A stretch of 9,239 bases of DNA from Chloroflexota bacterium (GTDB taxonomy: Bacteria > Chloroflexota > UBA6077): the NCBI GenBank assembly GCA_021806765.1, contig JAJZQR010000204.1:1-9239 (forward strand). Reading direction: 5' to 3'. Below are positions 1 through 7,164 of the stretch, piece after piece. The first letter of the stretch is position 1. Each line of letters opens with the position of its first letter. The notes under the pieces were generated by a model. That model searched no databases and was not told the origin of the DNA. It saw nothing but the letters and a program-made list of their open reading frames with translations. Made by a program: the position numbers and the translations under genes.

Positions 1-2048
1 AGGAAGACCGCCAGCATCAGGGCCAGAGAGGTCGCCGTCTTCGAGTTGGTGGGATCCAGGGAGTAGTTGAGGAAGGAGATCACCATGTCCGAGGTGAGCC
101 ACGGCCGGTCGCTGCGGAGGGAGAGATAGCTCTGCTCCACCAGACGCTTAACGGCCCAGGGCTCGCGCTCGATCCAGATGCGGAATCCCACCAGCCACCA
201 GGCCACCCCCGCCATCCCGGCAAGCAAGGCTATCAGGTAGATAGCGAAACCATGGACCCCCGCGGCCCTGGAGAAGTGGCGCCACCGTCCCCGAAGGGAG
301 GCTACTTCCACCGGACGCAGGGTCCGGCAGAGCCAGTCGATGCCGTAGGCCGCCAGGACGGCGATGCTGAAGGTGACCAGCATGCCGAAACGGCCGGGCA
401 CCCGCAGGGAGGAGAAGCCGGGCAGGGTCCACACCTTCTCGTACAGGGGGTAGGGGGAGTAACTCCCGAAGGCCAGAAACACACTCAAGGTGGCTGCCAT
501 CGCGAAGAAGAGCACCATCCGGTTGCGGACGAAGATCACAGCCACGCTGGCCAGCACCAGACCGCCGATGCCGGCGTACAGGGTGGTTTCCCACTCCGAC
601 CAGAGGGACCAGTAGAAGAAGCTGGTGTACCGGAAGAAGTAGGGGAAGATCAGGTTCACCAGATTCTGCACCGGCATGGAGTAGGAGGTGGCGAACTGGT
701 AGGTGACCCCGGGCCCGCGGAAGGAGTACATGCCCAGTTCCACCAGAGGGATCACCTGGGCCGCCGCGATCCCGAAGGCGATGGCCGGTATCGCCCCCAG
801 GATCAGGAGGGTGAGCGCCGTCCGGTGGAAGCTGCCAGCCAGGAAAGAGGCTATTCGGCGGGCCGCGGGCCCCAGAAGCCGGCCCGTCAACCGCGGTCCG
901 GGTCTGTCCCGAAGGCTCTGCTGCCCGCGGAGGCCGGTCCGGACAGACAGGCCCTCCCGAGCGCTCTTCAGCCACAGCAGCTGCCCGTTCAACCAGTTGC
1001 GCCGCCCAGTTTGAGGGATGGAGGCCCCATCCGGATCGGCCGCTCCAGCCAGGACTTCCACCCCAGAGATGGAGGAATCCTCTCCACCTGACAGAAGCGA
1101 AGATGTAGGGGCCGGCGTCTCTGCCGGCCCAGAGGGCGGGCACAGAGGCCCGCCCATACAGTCTTGCTGATCCACACTTGTCAGCAGAGAGCCGTCACCT
1201 GGGATACCGGATGGCGGAAGGGGACAAGCCCCTTCCCTACCCTTGGGACCCTTAGGGGCTGGCCAGGCTATGGGGCACAGCAGCACCCGAAACGGAATGT
1301 AGGCCGCCAGGAAAAGGCCGCTCATGATCAGCGGCTGGATGTGCAGACCCAGGGCCTGAATCCCGGTGGATGCCCCGGCCGCCGCGACGTAGATCCACCG
1401 TCGCCGCCCCACGTTCCGCACCGCCAACTCCACCATGGAGAGGGTCAGGGGGAGCCAGAGGGCGGTGTTGCCGACGTTGGTGTGGTGCATCTGGGTGACC
1501 ATGAAGCTGCCGAAGGTGAAGGTGAGAGCCCCCACGGTGGCGGCATACCGGTTCAGCCGGAGGGTTCGGAGATAACCGTAGGTGAAGGCCGCAGCCATGA
1601 AGTAGCGAGCGACCCTCAGCCAGATGAAGGCTTGCTGCTCCGGCAGCAGCAGGTAGGCCAGCAGGTTGGGCGGATAGAGCATGCCGGCTTCACCGTCGGC
1701 AAAGAGAGGGAAACCGCCGAAGAGGTAACGAGTCCACAGCAGCAGTCGGCCCTGGTGAAGCACGTCCGTCAGCCGGTCGGCGATGGGGAAGTAGTAGGTG
1801 ACGGTGTCGGAGCGGGAGTAGATCTGGCCATCGACTATGGCGTTACGGAAGAGCAGGAGATCACAGGCCAGCAGAAAGGCCAGGGCCACCGCCGTCCAGA
1901 AAAGGGAAGCGATGAGCGATGAGTGATGAGTGATGAGTGAACTACCTATGGCCCTACTCGCTGCGCCAAGCCGCGTCGTCCCGAGGCGGCGCCAGGGCGC
2001 CGCACTCCAAATCCGCCGTCGGAACGTCGGTTCGTCTGCCGCGGTCAT
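1..2048 (-). CDS. YfhO-type GT-C membrane glycosyltransferase, 3' part beyond the window
   Basis: One open frame of 682 codons runs from ATG 2048 (TGATG overlap with the hydrolase stop) to the left edge without a stop. After an odd 48-residue N-terminus come TM1 (about 50-67) and a first outer loop with D81 (SDTVTYYFP) and GGFPLFADGEAGMLYPPNLL (111-130, D118). These match the acidic and FADxxxxxYP features of YfhO proteins. Helices follow at about 139-160, 168-185, 194-210, 219-236 and 238-256. An unusually long hydrophilic loop (about 258-408) holds two palindromes in frame. More helices lie near 410-434, 459-475, 487-507, 511-529, 554-574 and 600-622, with conserved-looking FGSYSPYPLYEKVW (527-540) and LRVPGRFGML (548-557). 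YfhO proteins are thought to move a sugar from polyprenyl phosphate to an outer acceptor, in Firmicutes lipoteichoic acid. The acceptor here is unknown. Alternative frames over this region give only G/P/R/H-rich shadows. Confidence 0.85.
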   Translation of the reverse strand, partial: MTAADEPTFRRRIWSAAPWRRLGTTRLGAASRAIGSSLITHHSSLIASLFWTAVALAFLLACDLLLFRNAIVDGQIYSRSDTVTYYFPIADRLTDVLHQGRLLLWTRYLFGGFPLFADGEAGMLYPPNLLAYLLLPEQQAFIWLRVARYFMAAAFTYGYLRTLRLNRYAATVGALTFTFGSFMVTQMHHTNVGNTALWLPLTLSMVELAVRNVGRRRWIYVAAAGASTGIQALGLHIQPLIMSGLFLAAYIPFRVLLCPIAWPAPKGPKGREGACPLPPSGIPGDGSLLTSVDQQDCMGGPLCPPSGPAETPAPTSSLLSGGEDSSISGVEVLAGAADPDGASIPQTGRRNWLNGQLLWLKSAREGLSVRTGLRGQQSLRDRPGPRLTGRLLGPAARRIASFLAGSFHRTALTLLILGAIPAIAFGIAAAQVIPLVELGMYSFRGPGVTYQFATSYSMPVQNLVNLIFPYFFRYTSFFYWSLWSEWETTLYAGIGGLVLASVAVIFVRNRMVLFFAMAATLSVFLAFGSYSPYPLYEKVWTLPGFSSLRVPGRFGMLVTFSIAVLAAYGIDWLCRTLRPVEVASLRGRWRHFSRAAGVHGFAIYLIALLAGMAGVAWWLVGFRIWIEREPWAVKRLVEQSYLSLRSDRPWLTSDMVISFLNYSLDPTNSKTATSLALMLAVF
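902..948. repeat. third inverted pair at the end of the YfhO-like loop insertion
   Basis: GTCTGTCC (902-909) is the inverted copy of GGACAGAC (941-948), 31 nt apart. The region between and around them is rich in CCGCGG and GGCCGG words. It may be a decayed palindromic element. It could also arise by chance in DNA this rich in G and C. Confidence 0.3.
1104..1160. repeat. 57-bp double palindrome inserted in frame in the YfhO-like gene
   Basis: Two perfect 8-bp stems with 6-nt loops sit side by side: GGGCCGGC/GCCGGCCC (1109-1116 and 1123-1130) and GGGCGGGC/GCCCGCCC (1134-1141 and 1148-1155). The whole unit is bounded by TGTAGGGG on the left and CCCATACA on the right, which are inverted copies with one mismatch. 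It spans exactly 57 bp (19 codons) and encodes a Pro/Gly-rich string without a stop. The form is that of a mobile or dispersed palindromic element (REP/BIME-like). I recall similar G/C-rich units in environmental bacterial genomes but cannot confirm that here. Confidence 0.75.
1216..1236. repeat. 8-bp hairpin inside the oversized YfhO-like loop
   Basis: GGAAGGGG (1216-1223) pairs perfectly with CCCCTTCC (1229-1236) across a 5-nt loop. Nearby on the coding strand is a direct repeat, AAGGGTCCCAAGGGTAGGG (about 1238-1256). The frame stays open through it, encoding a Gly/Pro/Lys-rich stretch (residues about 264-280). Confidence 0.6.
1911..1938. repeat. four tandem heptads (GATGAGY) inside the YfhO-like gene
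   Basis: One GATGAGC unit is followed by three perfect GATGAGT units, then a decayed GAACTAC. On the coding strand this gives the peptide SSLITHHSSLIAS (residues 36-48), just before TM1. Because 7 is not a multiple of 3, gain or loss of one unit would shift the frame of the whole gene. Confidence 0.85.
1986..2003. repeat. perfect 8-bp GC hairpin inside the YfhO-like N-terminal extension
   Basis: GCGGCGCC (1986-1993) pairs with GGCGCCGC (1996-2003) across only 2 nt, about 45 nt after the start codon. It encodes residues around 16-21 (APWRR). A stem this strong close to the start could slow translation initiation or elongation. Confidence 0.6.
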
Positions 2049-5000
2049 CAGTAACTCACTTCCAGCGTATGAGGCCGGTCGTGGCGGTAGCGCAGCCGCA
2101 GAATGCCCCTGGCCTCGTCGTAAGAGTAGCCGCCACCCAGGGTCAGGGTCGCCGAACGCTCCAACTCCTTGCCATCCAACCGCACTTCGGATGGTTTGGG
2201 AGCGTAGAGTTGCACGAAACCGTTGACGGCCCTGGGTCCGGACAACTGGATCTTCAGCGATCGGGGATCGTCGGATTGAGGCTGGAAAGAGCTGTTGGTC
2301 CACATCACGCCCGGCGTATCTCTCAGAAGGAACAGCCGAAAGCTGCTCCCCGCCATCTGGACGGAGAAGGAACCTCGCACCCTGGAGTACTTGTTGGAGG
2401 TCACATCGTACATCAGGTACTCCCGCTGAGGATCCAGCCCATAGTCGGAGAGCTTGAAGCTGCTGCTCCTGGTGTCCCCGCCGCGATTGAGGGCACCCAG
2501 GTAGGTGATCCCATCGCTGGTGGTGGCGAAGGATTGGGCTAAGGGCATCCCCACGAAGCGGGTTTCCCCCTGGAAGGCATTGTAGTGCACCAGAACCGCT
2601 CGCAGGGCGCTTAGATCTCGCGCCGATAGGCGGGTGAGATCGGTGCTCATGGTCATCTGGGTCCCCATAGCCAGGGCCGCCTCGAACCAGAGCCGGATCA
2701 TCGGCTGGGATTCGGGACCGCCCCACACCATGCCCATGTTGGGTCGCTGGCCCAGGACAGCCTTCTGCAGGGTGGCGTAGTCGATGTGCTCCAGCAGCCC
2801 GCCGGCCGGATACCGGTGCTCGAACTCGGGGAACTCATCGCCGTACCGGAAGGTGTGGGCGTACTGGGTGGCAAAGTTGGGGATGGCCCATCCGCTCTCG
2901 ATGTACACGTCCTTGCCGGACCTGGCAGCCTCCTCGTACACCAGCCGGTAGATGTCCATGGTGAACATCCGGATCTTGTTGACGTCCCCGAAGGTGTCTC
3001 GCTCCTCGGCGGCCAACTGCTCCCCTTCGGCCTGGCCGAGGCCGTCGATCTTGATGCCGTCCACGTCGTAGACCTGGAAGAAATCCGAGATCAGCTTCCG
3101 CATGTACTCCACCAGTTCCGGCTTAGTGAAGTCGTAGACGTAGCTGGCGCCCGTGTTGTCGGATTGAAGAGGGATCACCCAGTCGGGGTGCTGCTCGATG
3201 AAGCCGCTCAGCCCCAGCCAGTTGCCCTCCCGTTCTCGATCGTCCAGGTAGGGGGCGGAGAAGTAGAGGACCACCTTGATCCCCCTGGAATGGGCGTAGT
3301 CCACCAGGGACCGGAGGCCGCTGGGGAACTTGTCCTGGTCCACCTCCCAACCGGAGTCCGGTCGCCCCTCGGCCACGTACCAGCCCGCGTCCAATAGCAC
3401 GCTCCAGGGGCCCAGGTCGGACAGGTTCTCGGCGATGTAATCGATCTGCCCTCTTATGGCATCCTCGTCGTAGTTCATGTAGTAGGCGTACCAGCTACCC
3501 CACTGGTACTTCACCCAGTCGGGCAGCGGGGGCTGGGGGTACAGACGGTCCATGATCTGTCGGTACTGGCTGGAGGCCTGCTGGAGGCCACCCCCCGAAG
3601 TAACCTGGAAGAAGAGCCGGGGCGAGGTCTGAATGCGGGTAGCTCGCACGTCCTCGGGAACCGGATACTCGAAACCCATGTGGCCGGTGACGTGGCCGGT
3701 CTCCACCTGAAGGCTGAAGCGGGCCGGATCGGGCACCTCGTCGATGATGGCCATCAGGATACCCCGAGAGAGGGCTCTACTGTACAGAACCAACGGCTTG
3801 CCCAGCCCCACCGGCTCCTGCCGGAGAATGGAGTCGTCTCGCACGTCGGCGCGCCGCATCAGGCTGTTGTCGCTGAGGTACAGGGCATCCTCCCCCACCA
3901 GCAGGTATCCCCCCTTCTGAGGGTCGAAAAAGGAGAAGCGGTGGACGGCCACCGAAGGCTCCACCTCCCGCAGCTCCAACTGGTAGGTGAAGTAGTTGCT
4001 GCCGTCGAAGAGGGTCAGCCGGGGGGAGATGACCACGCCCGCCTCGGGCACCTGGAAGTCGGCAGTGACCTCCATTCCCTGACCCAGAGCGGGGTCCTCC
4101 ACCCGCTGGAAGCGAAAACCCTCTCCCTCCATGGGGATGGTATGCCGAGATAAGGTCAGGGTGCTCAAGTCCGTGGCGGTGAGGGAGGGCGTGGTATCGG
4201 AGAGCACCATCCGTCCGGCCTCCAGGTTGATCGCGCTGAGAAGGCCGTGGTGCTCTCCGCCGTATCCCAGGGTCAGGGCCAGCTTGCCGTTGGTCAGCAC
4301 CATCATCCGCCTGTCGTCGTCGAAGAGGGCAGTGGCCTGGGAGCTGGCCCTGGGGTCCTCCCGCATGACCCTGGTGAGTGCAGCCGACTCCTGGTCCGCC
4401 CGCTGCTGCACGGTCGCCCGATCGAGGTCCCTCGCCTGCTGCCGTTCGGATCGAGACGCCTCCAGCCCCTTCAGCAGAGGGCTGGCTGAGTTGGTCCCTT
4501 CCCTCCCCGCCGGTGTCAGTCGAGCACTGGCCCAGTCGGCGTAGTCCAGACTCGATCCGTCCCCGGCATCCTCCACGACCAGCTTCATCTTACCGACACC
4601 GGCTACCGATAGCTCCACGGGCTGGGCCTCCATGCCCGCCATCAAGGGGCCGCTATCGTAGGCGAGTACATCGTCCAGGAACAGCTTGAAGACCACGCTA
4701 CCCTTCCCAGCGGGCACGGCTTCGTCGACTCCTACGTCGGCCTGGAAGAGCCGGTACCTGCCCTCCAGGGGATACACCATCTCGGAAAGGGGAAAGGTCC
4801 CAATCCCCTTGTCGTAGCTCTTGCCCCCGATGGTGATGGGAGAGTTGAGGAAAGAGGTGTCCAGCTTCGGCAGGTTGTCGTCGGCCAGGGCTACCCAGCC
4901 CGTGGTGGCCCAATCCCAGGGAAGATCACTGAGATAGATCACCGGCCCCTGGGTGACCTCTACCGTGCTCTGCCCGCTGGCCCACTGCTTGGACAGAAGG

Positions 5001-5068
5001 GCGCCTGCCGTACCCGCGGCCACCAGTGCCAGCAGGAGAATAGCTCTCGTCTTGAAGCTATCAGCCAT
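2048..5068 (-). CDS. exported GH36-like glycoside hydrolase with N-terminal NPCBM domain
   Basis: A 1006-residue protein. Residues 1-34 have a basic start (K6, R8) and a hydrophobic run (9-25), so it is exported or membrane-anchored. Residues about 38-185 are an NPCBM-type beta-sandwich (SYDKGIGTFPLSEMVYPLEG, FKLFLDDVLAYDSG, MKLVVEDAGDG). A charged, Q/R/E-rich stretch (200-245) is probably helical or coiled coil. A beta-rich domain (250-510) precedes the (beta/alpha)8 barrel (about 515-835), with WGSWYAYYMN (523-532), LLDAGW (558-563) and GIKIDG (671-676). D675 is the likely nucleophile, as in clan GH-D enzymes. D744 in FRYGDEFPEFEHR is a candidate acid/base. A beta domain closes the protein. 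Alpha-galactosidase activity is the nearest family expectation, but the specificity is unproven. The start lacks an RBS and overlaps the methyltransferase by 8 nt, so translational coupling is likely. The stop overlaps the next ATG by one base. Confidence 0.85.
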   Translation of the reverse strand: MADSFKTRAILLLALVAAGTAGALLSKQWASGQSTVEVTQGPVIYLSDLPWDWATTGWVALADDNLPKLDTSFLNSPITIGGKSYDKGIGTFPLSEMVYPLEGRYRLFQADVGVDEAVPAGKGSVVFKLFLDDVLAYDSGPLMAGMEAQPVELSVAGVGKMKLVVEDAGDGSSLDYADWASARLTPAGREGTNSASPLLKGLEASRSERQQARDLDRATVQQRADQESAALTRVMREDPRASSQATALFDDDRRMMVLTNGKLALTLGYGGEHHGLLSAINLEAGRMVLSDTTPSLTATDLSTLTLSRHTIPMEGEGFRFQRVEDPALGQGMEVTADFQVPEAGVVISPRLTLFDGSNYFTYQLELREVEPSVAVHRFSFFDPQKGGYLLVGEDALYLSDNSLMRRADVRDDSILRQEPVGLGKPLVLYSRALSRGILMAIIDEVPDPARFSLQVETGHVTGHMGFEYPVPEDVRATRIQTSPRLFFQVTSGGGLQQASSQYRQIMDRLYPQPPLPDWVKYQWGSWYAYYMNYDEDAIRGQIDYIAENLSDLGPWSVLLDAGWYVAEGRPDSGWEVDQDKFPSGLRSLVDYAHSRGIKVVLYFSAPYLDDREREGNWLGLSGFIEQHPDWVIPLQSDNTGASYVYDFTKPELVEYMRKLISDFFQVYDVDGIKIDGLGQAEGEQLAAEERDTFGDVNKIRMFTMDIYRLVYEEAARSGKDVYIESGWAIPNFATQYAHTFRYGDEFPEFEHRYPAGGLLEHIDYATLQKAVLGQRPNMGMVWGGPESQPMIRLWFEAALAMGTQMTMSTDLTRLSARDLSALRAVLVHYNAFQGETRFVGMPLAQSFATTSDGITYLGALNRGGDTRSSSFKLSDYGLDPQREYLMYDVTSNKYSRVRGSFSVQMAGSSFRLFLLRDTPGVMWTNSSFQPQSDDPRSLKIQLSGPRAVNGFVQLYAPKPSEVRLDGKELERSATLTLGGGYSYDEARGILRLRYRHDRPHTLEVSY

Positions 5069-5195
5069 CAGTTTTCAGCGATCGACTCTCAACGCCTGCC
5101 TGAACACAGGCCAGCTCAGGCTCTTCTGCCGCGACCCTTGCCACCCTTGCCGGCTGCTGTCTCCCGCTCTGATCGCTGACAGTTGAGGGCTGAGG
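5059..5195. repeat. pair of inverted heptad arrays at the methyltransferase/hydrolase junction
   Basis: On the plus strand 5059-5094 reads as heptads of the form nnTCAGC (taTCAGC, caTCAGT, ttTCAGC, gaTCGAC, tcTCAAC). On the minus strand about 5170-5205 reads as the same kind of array (tgTCAGC, ccTCAGC, ccTCAAC, tgTCAGC, gaTCAGA). Aligning 5059-5084 with the reverse complement of 5170-5195 gives 19 identities in 26, including the perfect nonamer TCAGCGATC. The arms enclose about 85 bp. The array encodes the methyltransferase tail and holds the hydrolase ATG (5066-5068). Confidence 0.7.
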
Positions 5196-5936
5196 GCTGA
5201 CAACCGACGGCTTGACCGCCACCGCCACCAGGGAGAGTCCCCAGGGGAAGGACACCCTTCGCATCAGGGCCGACTCCAGGGAGAGCACCCCTAGCAACAG
5301 GCGGTTGATCACGGGCGAAGGCATCTCCAAGTCCAGTCGCAGGGGATGCCGAGAGTCCTCCACCAACCGCTTGGCGGCAGCGACAGGGAACAGCAGGGCG
5401 TTGGCGTAGGTAAGCTTCTGGAGTCGAAAGCCGGAGCCGTACAGCTTCAGTACCAACTCCCGATGAGAGTATCGATGCCGGGTGTGGACGGCCACGTCGT
5501 GAGCCCCCCGCAGCCAGTCGTAGGCCGGCACCCTCAGCAGCAGGACCCCTCCGGGCCTGAGCACCCGATAGAACTCACTCAACGCCAGCCAGTCGTCTAC
5601 CACCGCCCTGTGGTAGAGAACGTCCAGGGAGGTGAGAAGGTCGAAGGAATCCCCGGCGAAGGGGAGCCGCTCCACCGAACCCCGGCTCAGGTGGGGGAGG
5701 TCGCGGCGGCGACAGAGGGCTAGGGCATCATCGGACAGGTCGAGACCAACGACGGTGCCGAACTGCTGCAGGTGCTTCACCATACCCCCGGTGCCACATC
5801 CGGCGTCGAGGATGCGGAGGGGCCTATCTCGATCCAGATACGGCTGCAGAAGGGAGTCCACCATGCGGCGCATGCCCAGATACCACCAGTGGCTCTCCTC
5901 CAAGCGGTACAGGATCTCGTATTGCTCTTTTTCCAT
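5061..5936 (-). CDS. class I SAM-dependent methyltransferase with a repeat-derived C-terminal tail
   Basis: A 291-residue Rossmann-type methyltransferase. The N-terminus has the YEILYRLEESHWWYLGMRR pattern (6-24) seen in methyltransferases of surface-sugar clusters. SAM motif I is LDAGCGTGG (43-51), followed by GLDLSDDAL (64-72), the acidic-loop region ERLPFAGDSFDLLTSLDVL (89-107) and LRPGGVLLLRVPAYD (126-140). Normal relatives would end near AVAVKP (238-243). The remaining 48 residues are low in pattern and are encoded by a spacer bounded by inverted heptad repeats, so the native stop has probably been lost or displaced. It stops at 5061-5063, overlapping the hydrolase start by 8 nt. The start at 5936 lacks a Shine-Dalgarno sequence but matches the family's N-terminus. 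The substrate is unknown: a sugar N- or O-methylation is the contextual guess. Confidence 0.88.
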   Translation of the reverse strand: MEKEQYEILYRLEESHWWYLGMRRMVDSLLQPYLDRDRPLRILDAGCGTGGMVKHLQQFGTVVGLDLSDDALALCRRRDLPHLSRGSVERLPFAGDSFDLLTSLDVLYHRAVVDDWLALSEFYRVLRPGGVLLLRVPAYDWLRGAHDVAVHTRHRYSHRELVLKLYGSGFRLQKLTYANALLFPVAAAKRLVEDSRHPLRLDLEMPSPVINRLLLGVLSLESALMRRVSFPWGLSLVAVAVKPSVVSPQPSTVSDQSGRQQPARVARVAAEEPELACVQAGVESRSLKTDG

Positions 5937-5949
5937 AAGTGGTTTCTAT

Positions 5950-6007
5950 CTTATCCCTCCCCCTCTTTGAGGGGGAAGGTAATAAGGTCAAATTGGGGAC
6001 ACCCCAA
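5950..6007. repeat. two palindromes in the 96-nt gap before the methyltransferase
   Basis: The first is an imperfect inverted repeat with arms 5950-5965 and 5969-5986 around TTT. Its core is CCCTCCCCCTC against GAGGGGGAAGG, extended by CTTAT and AATAAG at the ends. The second is TTGGGG (5993-5998) against CCCCAA (6002-6007) with a 3-nt loop. The gap 5937-6032 holds no gene and no clear promoter box. The methyltransferase ATG has no Shine-Dalgarno sequence, so the first hairpin, ending 13 nt before the start codon in the mRNA, could influence its translation. No U-run follows, so an ordinary terminator is unlikely. Confidence 0.55.
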
Positions 6008-6032
6008 ACCCCGTGGGAGCAGCACTCGCCCC

Positions 6033-7124
6033 CTACCTGAACCGGTTTATGGTCTCCGCCACCTCGGCGATCTGCTCGTCCGGCAGCTCAGGATAGAGCG
6101 GCAGGGAGAGGATCTCCTCGGCGCACCGTTCGGTGGACGGGAACGTCCCCCGGGAGAGCCCCAGATCCTGGTAGGCCTCCTGCAGGTGCACCGGCACCGG
6201 GTAGTGGATGAGGGTACCTATCCCCCGCTCTGCCAGGAAACGCTGAAGCTCGTCCCGCCGCCGGCTACGGATCACGTACAGATGGTAGACGTGCCGGGCG
6301 TAGCCAGCCTCCGCTGGGCGAACCACCTCCTGCAAGAGGGAATCGTACAGCCGTGCCTTGGCCCGTCGCGCCTCGTTCCAGCGGTTCAGGTGGCGGAGCT
6401 TCACCCGCAAGATCGCCGCCTGGATCTCGTCGAGCCGGCTGTTGAACCCCTTGCTCTCGTGGTAGTATCGCTTCCTCTGACCGTAGTTGCGGAGCAGCCG
6501 CAGCCGGTCGGCGAGTTCCGGATCGTCGGTGGTCACCGCCCCGCCATCGCCCGAGGCCCCCAGGTTCTTGGTGGGGTAGAAGCTGAAGGCTGCCATGATC
6601 CCCAGCGACCCCGCCCGGCGTCCCTTGTACTCGGCGCCATGGCCCTGGCACGCGTCCTCGATGACGGGGATGCCGTGGCGGCGGCCCACCTCCAGGATCG
6701 GGTCCATATCGGCCGCCTGCCCATAGAGGTGCACAGGGAGGATCGCCCTGGTTCTGGGAGTTAGGGACGACTCGAGCTTATCGGGATCCATGGTGAAGGT
6801 ACGGGGATCGACGTCCACGAAGACCGGGCGGGCCCCGGCGAAGGAGATGGCCGAGGCTGTGGGCACTGCCGTCAGGGATACCGTCGCCACGTCGTCGCCA
6901 GGCTGCACCCCGGCGGCCAGCAGCCCCAGATGTATCGCCTCGGTTCCCGACCCCACCCCCACGCAGTGGGCAACCCCGCAGTAGTCGGCAAACTCCCGCT
7001 CGAAGGCCTCCCCCTGCCGGCCGAGAACGAACCAGCCATCGTCCAGCACCTGCTCCACCGCGGACCGGATTTCCTCCCGCAGTTCCCGATGCTGGGGCTT
7101 CAGATCGTTGAACTCGATGTGCAT
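6033..7124 (-). CDS. DegT/DnrJ/EryC1/StrS-type PLP-dependent sugar aminotransferase
   Basis: A full-length 363-residue fold-type I aminotransferase that would transfer an amino group, usually from glutamate, to a keto nucleotide sugar. The N-terminus ([17 protein letters not shown]) is typical of the family. Other features are the cofactor phosphate region [13 protein letters not shown] (56-68), HLYGQAADM (132-140), D157 in the [12 protein letters not shown] segment (binds the PLP ring nitrogen), and the Schiff-base lysine K186 in [32 protein letters not shown] (230-243) and the C-terminal [13 protein letters not shown] (307-319) are also conserved. The [16 protein letters not shown] form resembles enzymes making 3-amino sugars (the FdtB/DesV type), but the position aminated cannot be fixed from sequence alone. 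GAGG at 7133-7136, 8 nt before the ATG, supports the start. It lies between the SDR that could make its keto substrate and a methyltransferase that could modify the product. Confidence 0.93.
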   Translation of the reverse strand: MHIEFNDLKPQHRELREEIRSAVEQVLDDGWFVLGRQGEAFEREFADYCGVAHCVGVGSGTEAIHLGLLAAGVQPGDDVATVSLTAVPTASAISFAGARPVFVDVDPRTFTMDPDKLESSLTPRTRAILPVHLYGQAADMDPILEVGRRHGIPVIEDACQGHGAEYKGRRAGSLGIMAAFSFYPTKNLGASGDGGAVTTDDPELADRLRLLRNYGQRKRYYHESKGFNSRLDEIQAAILRVKLRHLNRWNEARRAKARLYDSLLQEVVRPAEAGYARHVYHLYVIRSRRRDELQRFLAERGIGTLIHYPVPVHLQEAYQDLGLSRGTFPSTERCAEEILSLPLYPELPDEQIAEVAETINRFR

Positions 7125-7141
7125 ACCTACCGCCTCGCCAC

Positions 7142-7164
7142 TCCCTCTCCCCTTGGGAGAGGGA
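7142..7164. repeat. perfect 10-bp palindrome between the SDR and the aminotransferase
   Basis: TCCCTCTCCC (7142-7151) pairs perfectly with GGGAGAGGGA (7155-7164) across a 3-nt loop. It fills much of the 50-nt gap (7125-7174). No T-run follows on the minus strand, so termination is unlikely. In an mRNA it could stabilise or mark a processing site. The sequence style is that of a short dispersed palindrome. Confidence 0.6.

Noticed and set aside
148..1143. 331-codon minus-strand open frame, and an overlapping plus-strand frame at 252-1091
   Set aside because: Both are shadows of the YfhO-like gene. Their products are G/P/R/H-rich without motifs, whereas the correct minus frame gives clean transmembrane helices and YfhO motifs.
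1104..1160. Intrinsic terminator splitting the YfhO-like region into two genes or a pseudogene
   Set aside because: The frame stays open from 2048 to the edge with coherent family sequence on both sides and no stop or frameshift, so in-frame insertion explains the data better.
1911..1938. CRISPR array or phage attachment site
   Set aside because: The repeats are 7 bp and directly adjacent with no spacers; there is no integrase or cas gene nearby.
1164..2542. Plus-strand open frames at 1164-1922, 1930-2226 and 1937-2542
   Set aside because: They are antisense to the YfhO-like and hydrolase genes, have low-pattern products, and come from the lack of stop codons in high-GC DNA.
5772..6764. 330-codon plus-strand open frame crossing the aminotransferase/methyltransferase gap
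   Set aside because: It is antisense to two well-supported genes and spans the intergenic palindromes. The product has no recognisable motif.
7142..7164. Intrinsic terminator between the SDR and aminotransferase
   Set aside because: The stem is perfect but no T-run follows on either strand, and the downstream gene has a good RBS and appears to belong to the same operon.
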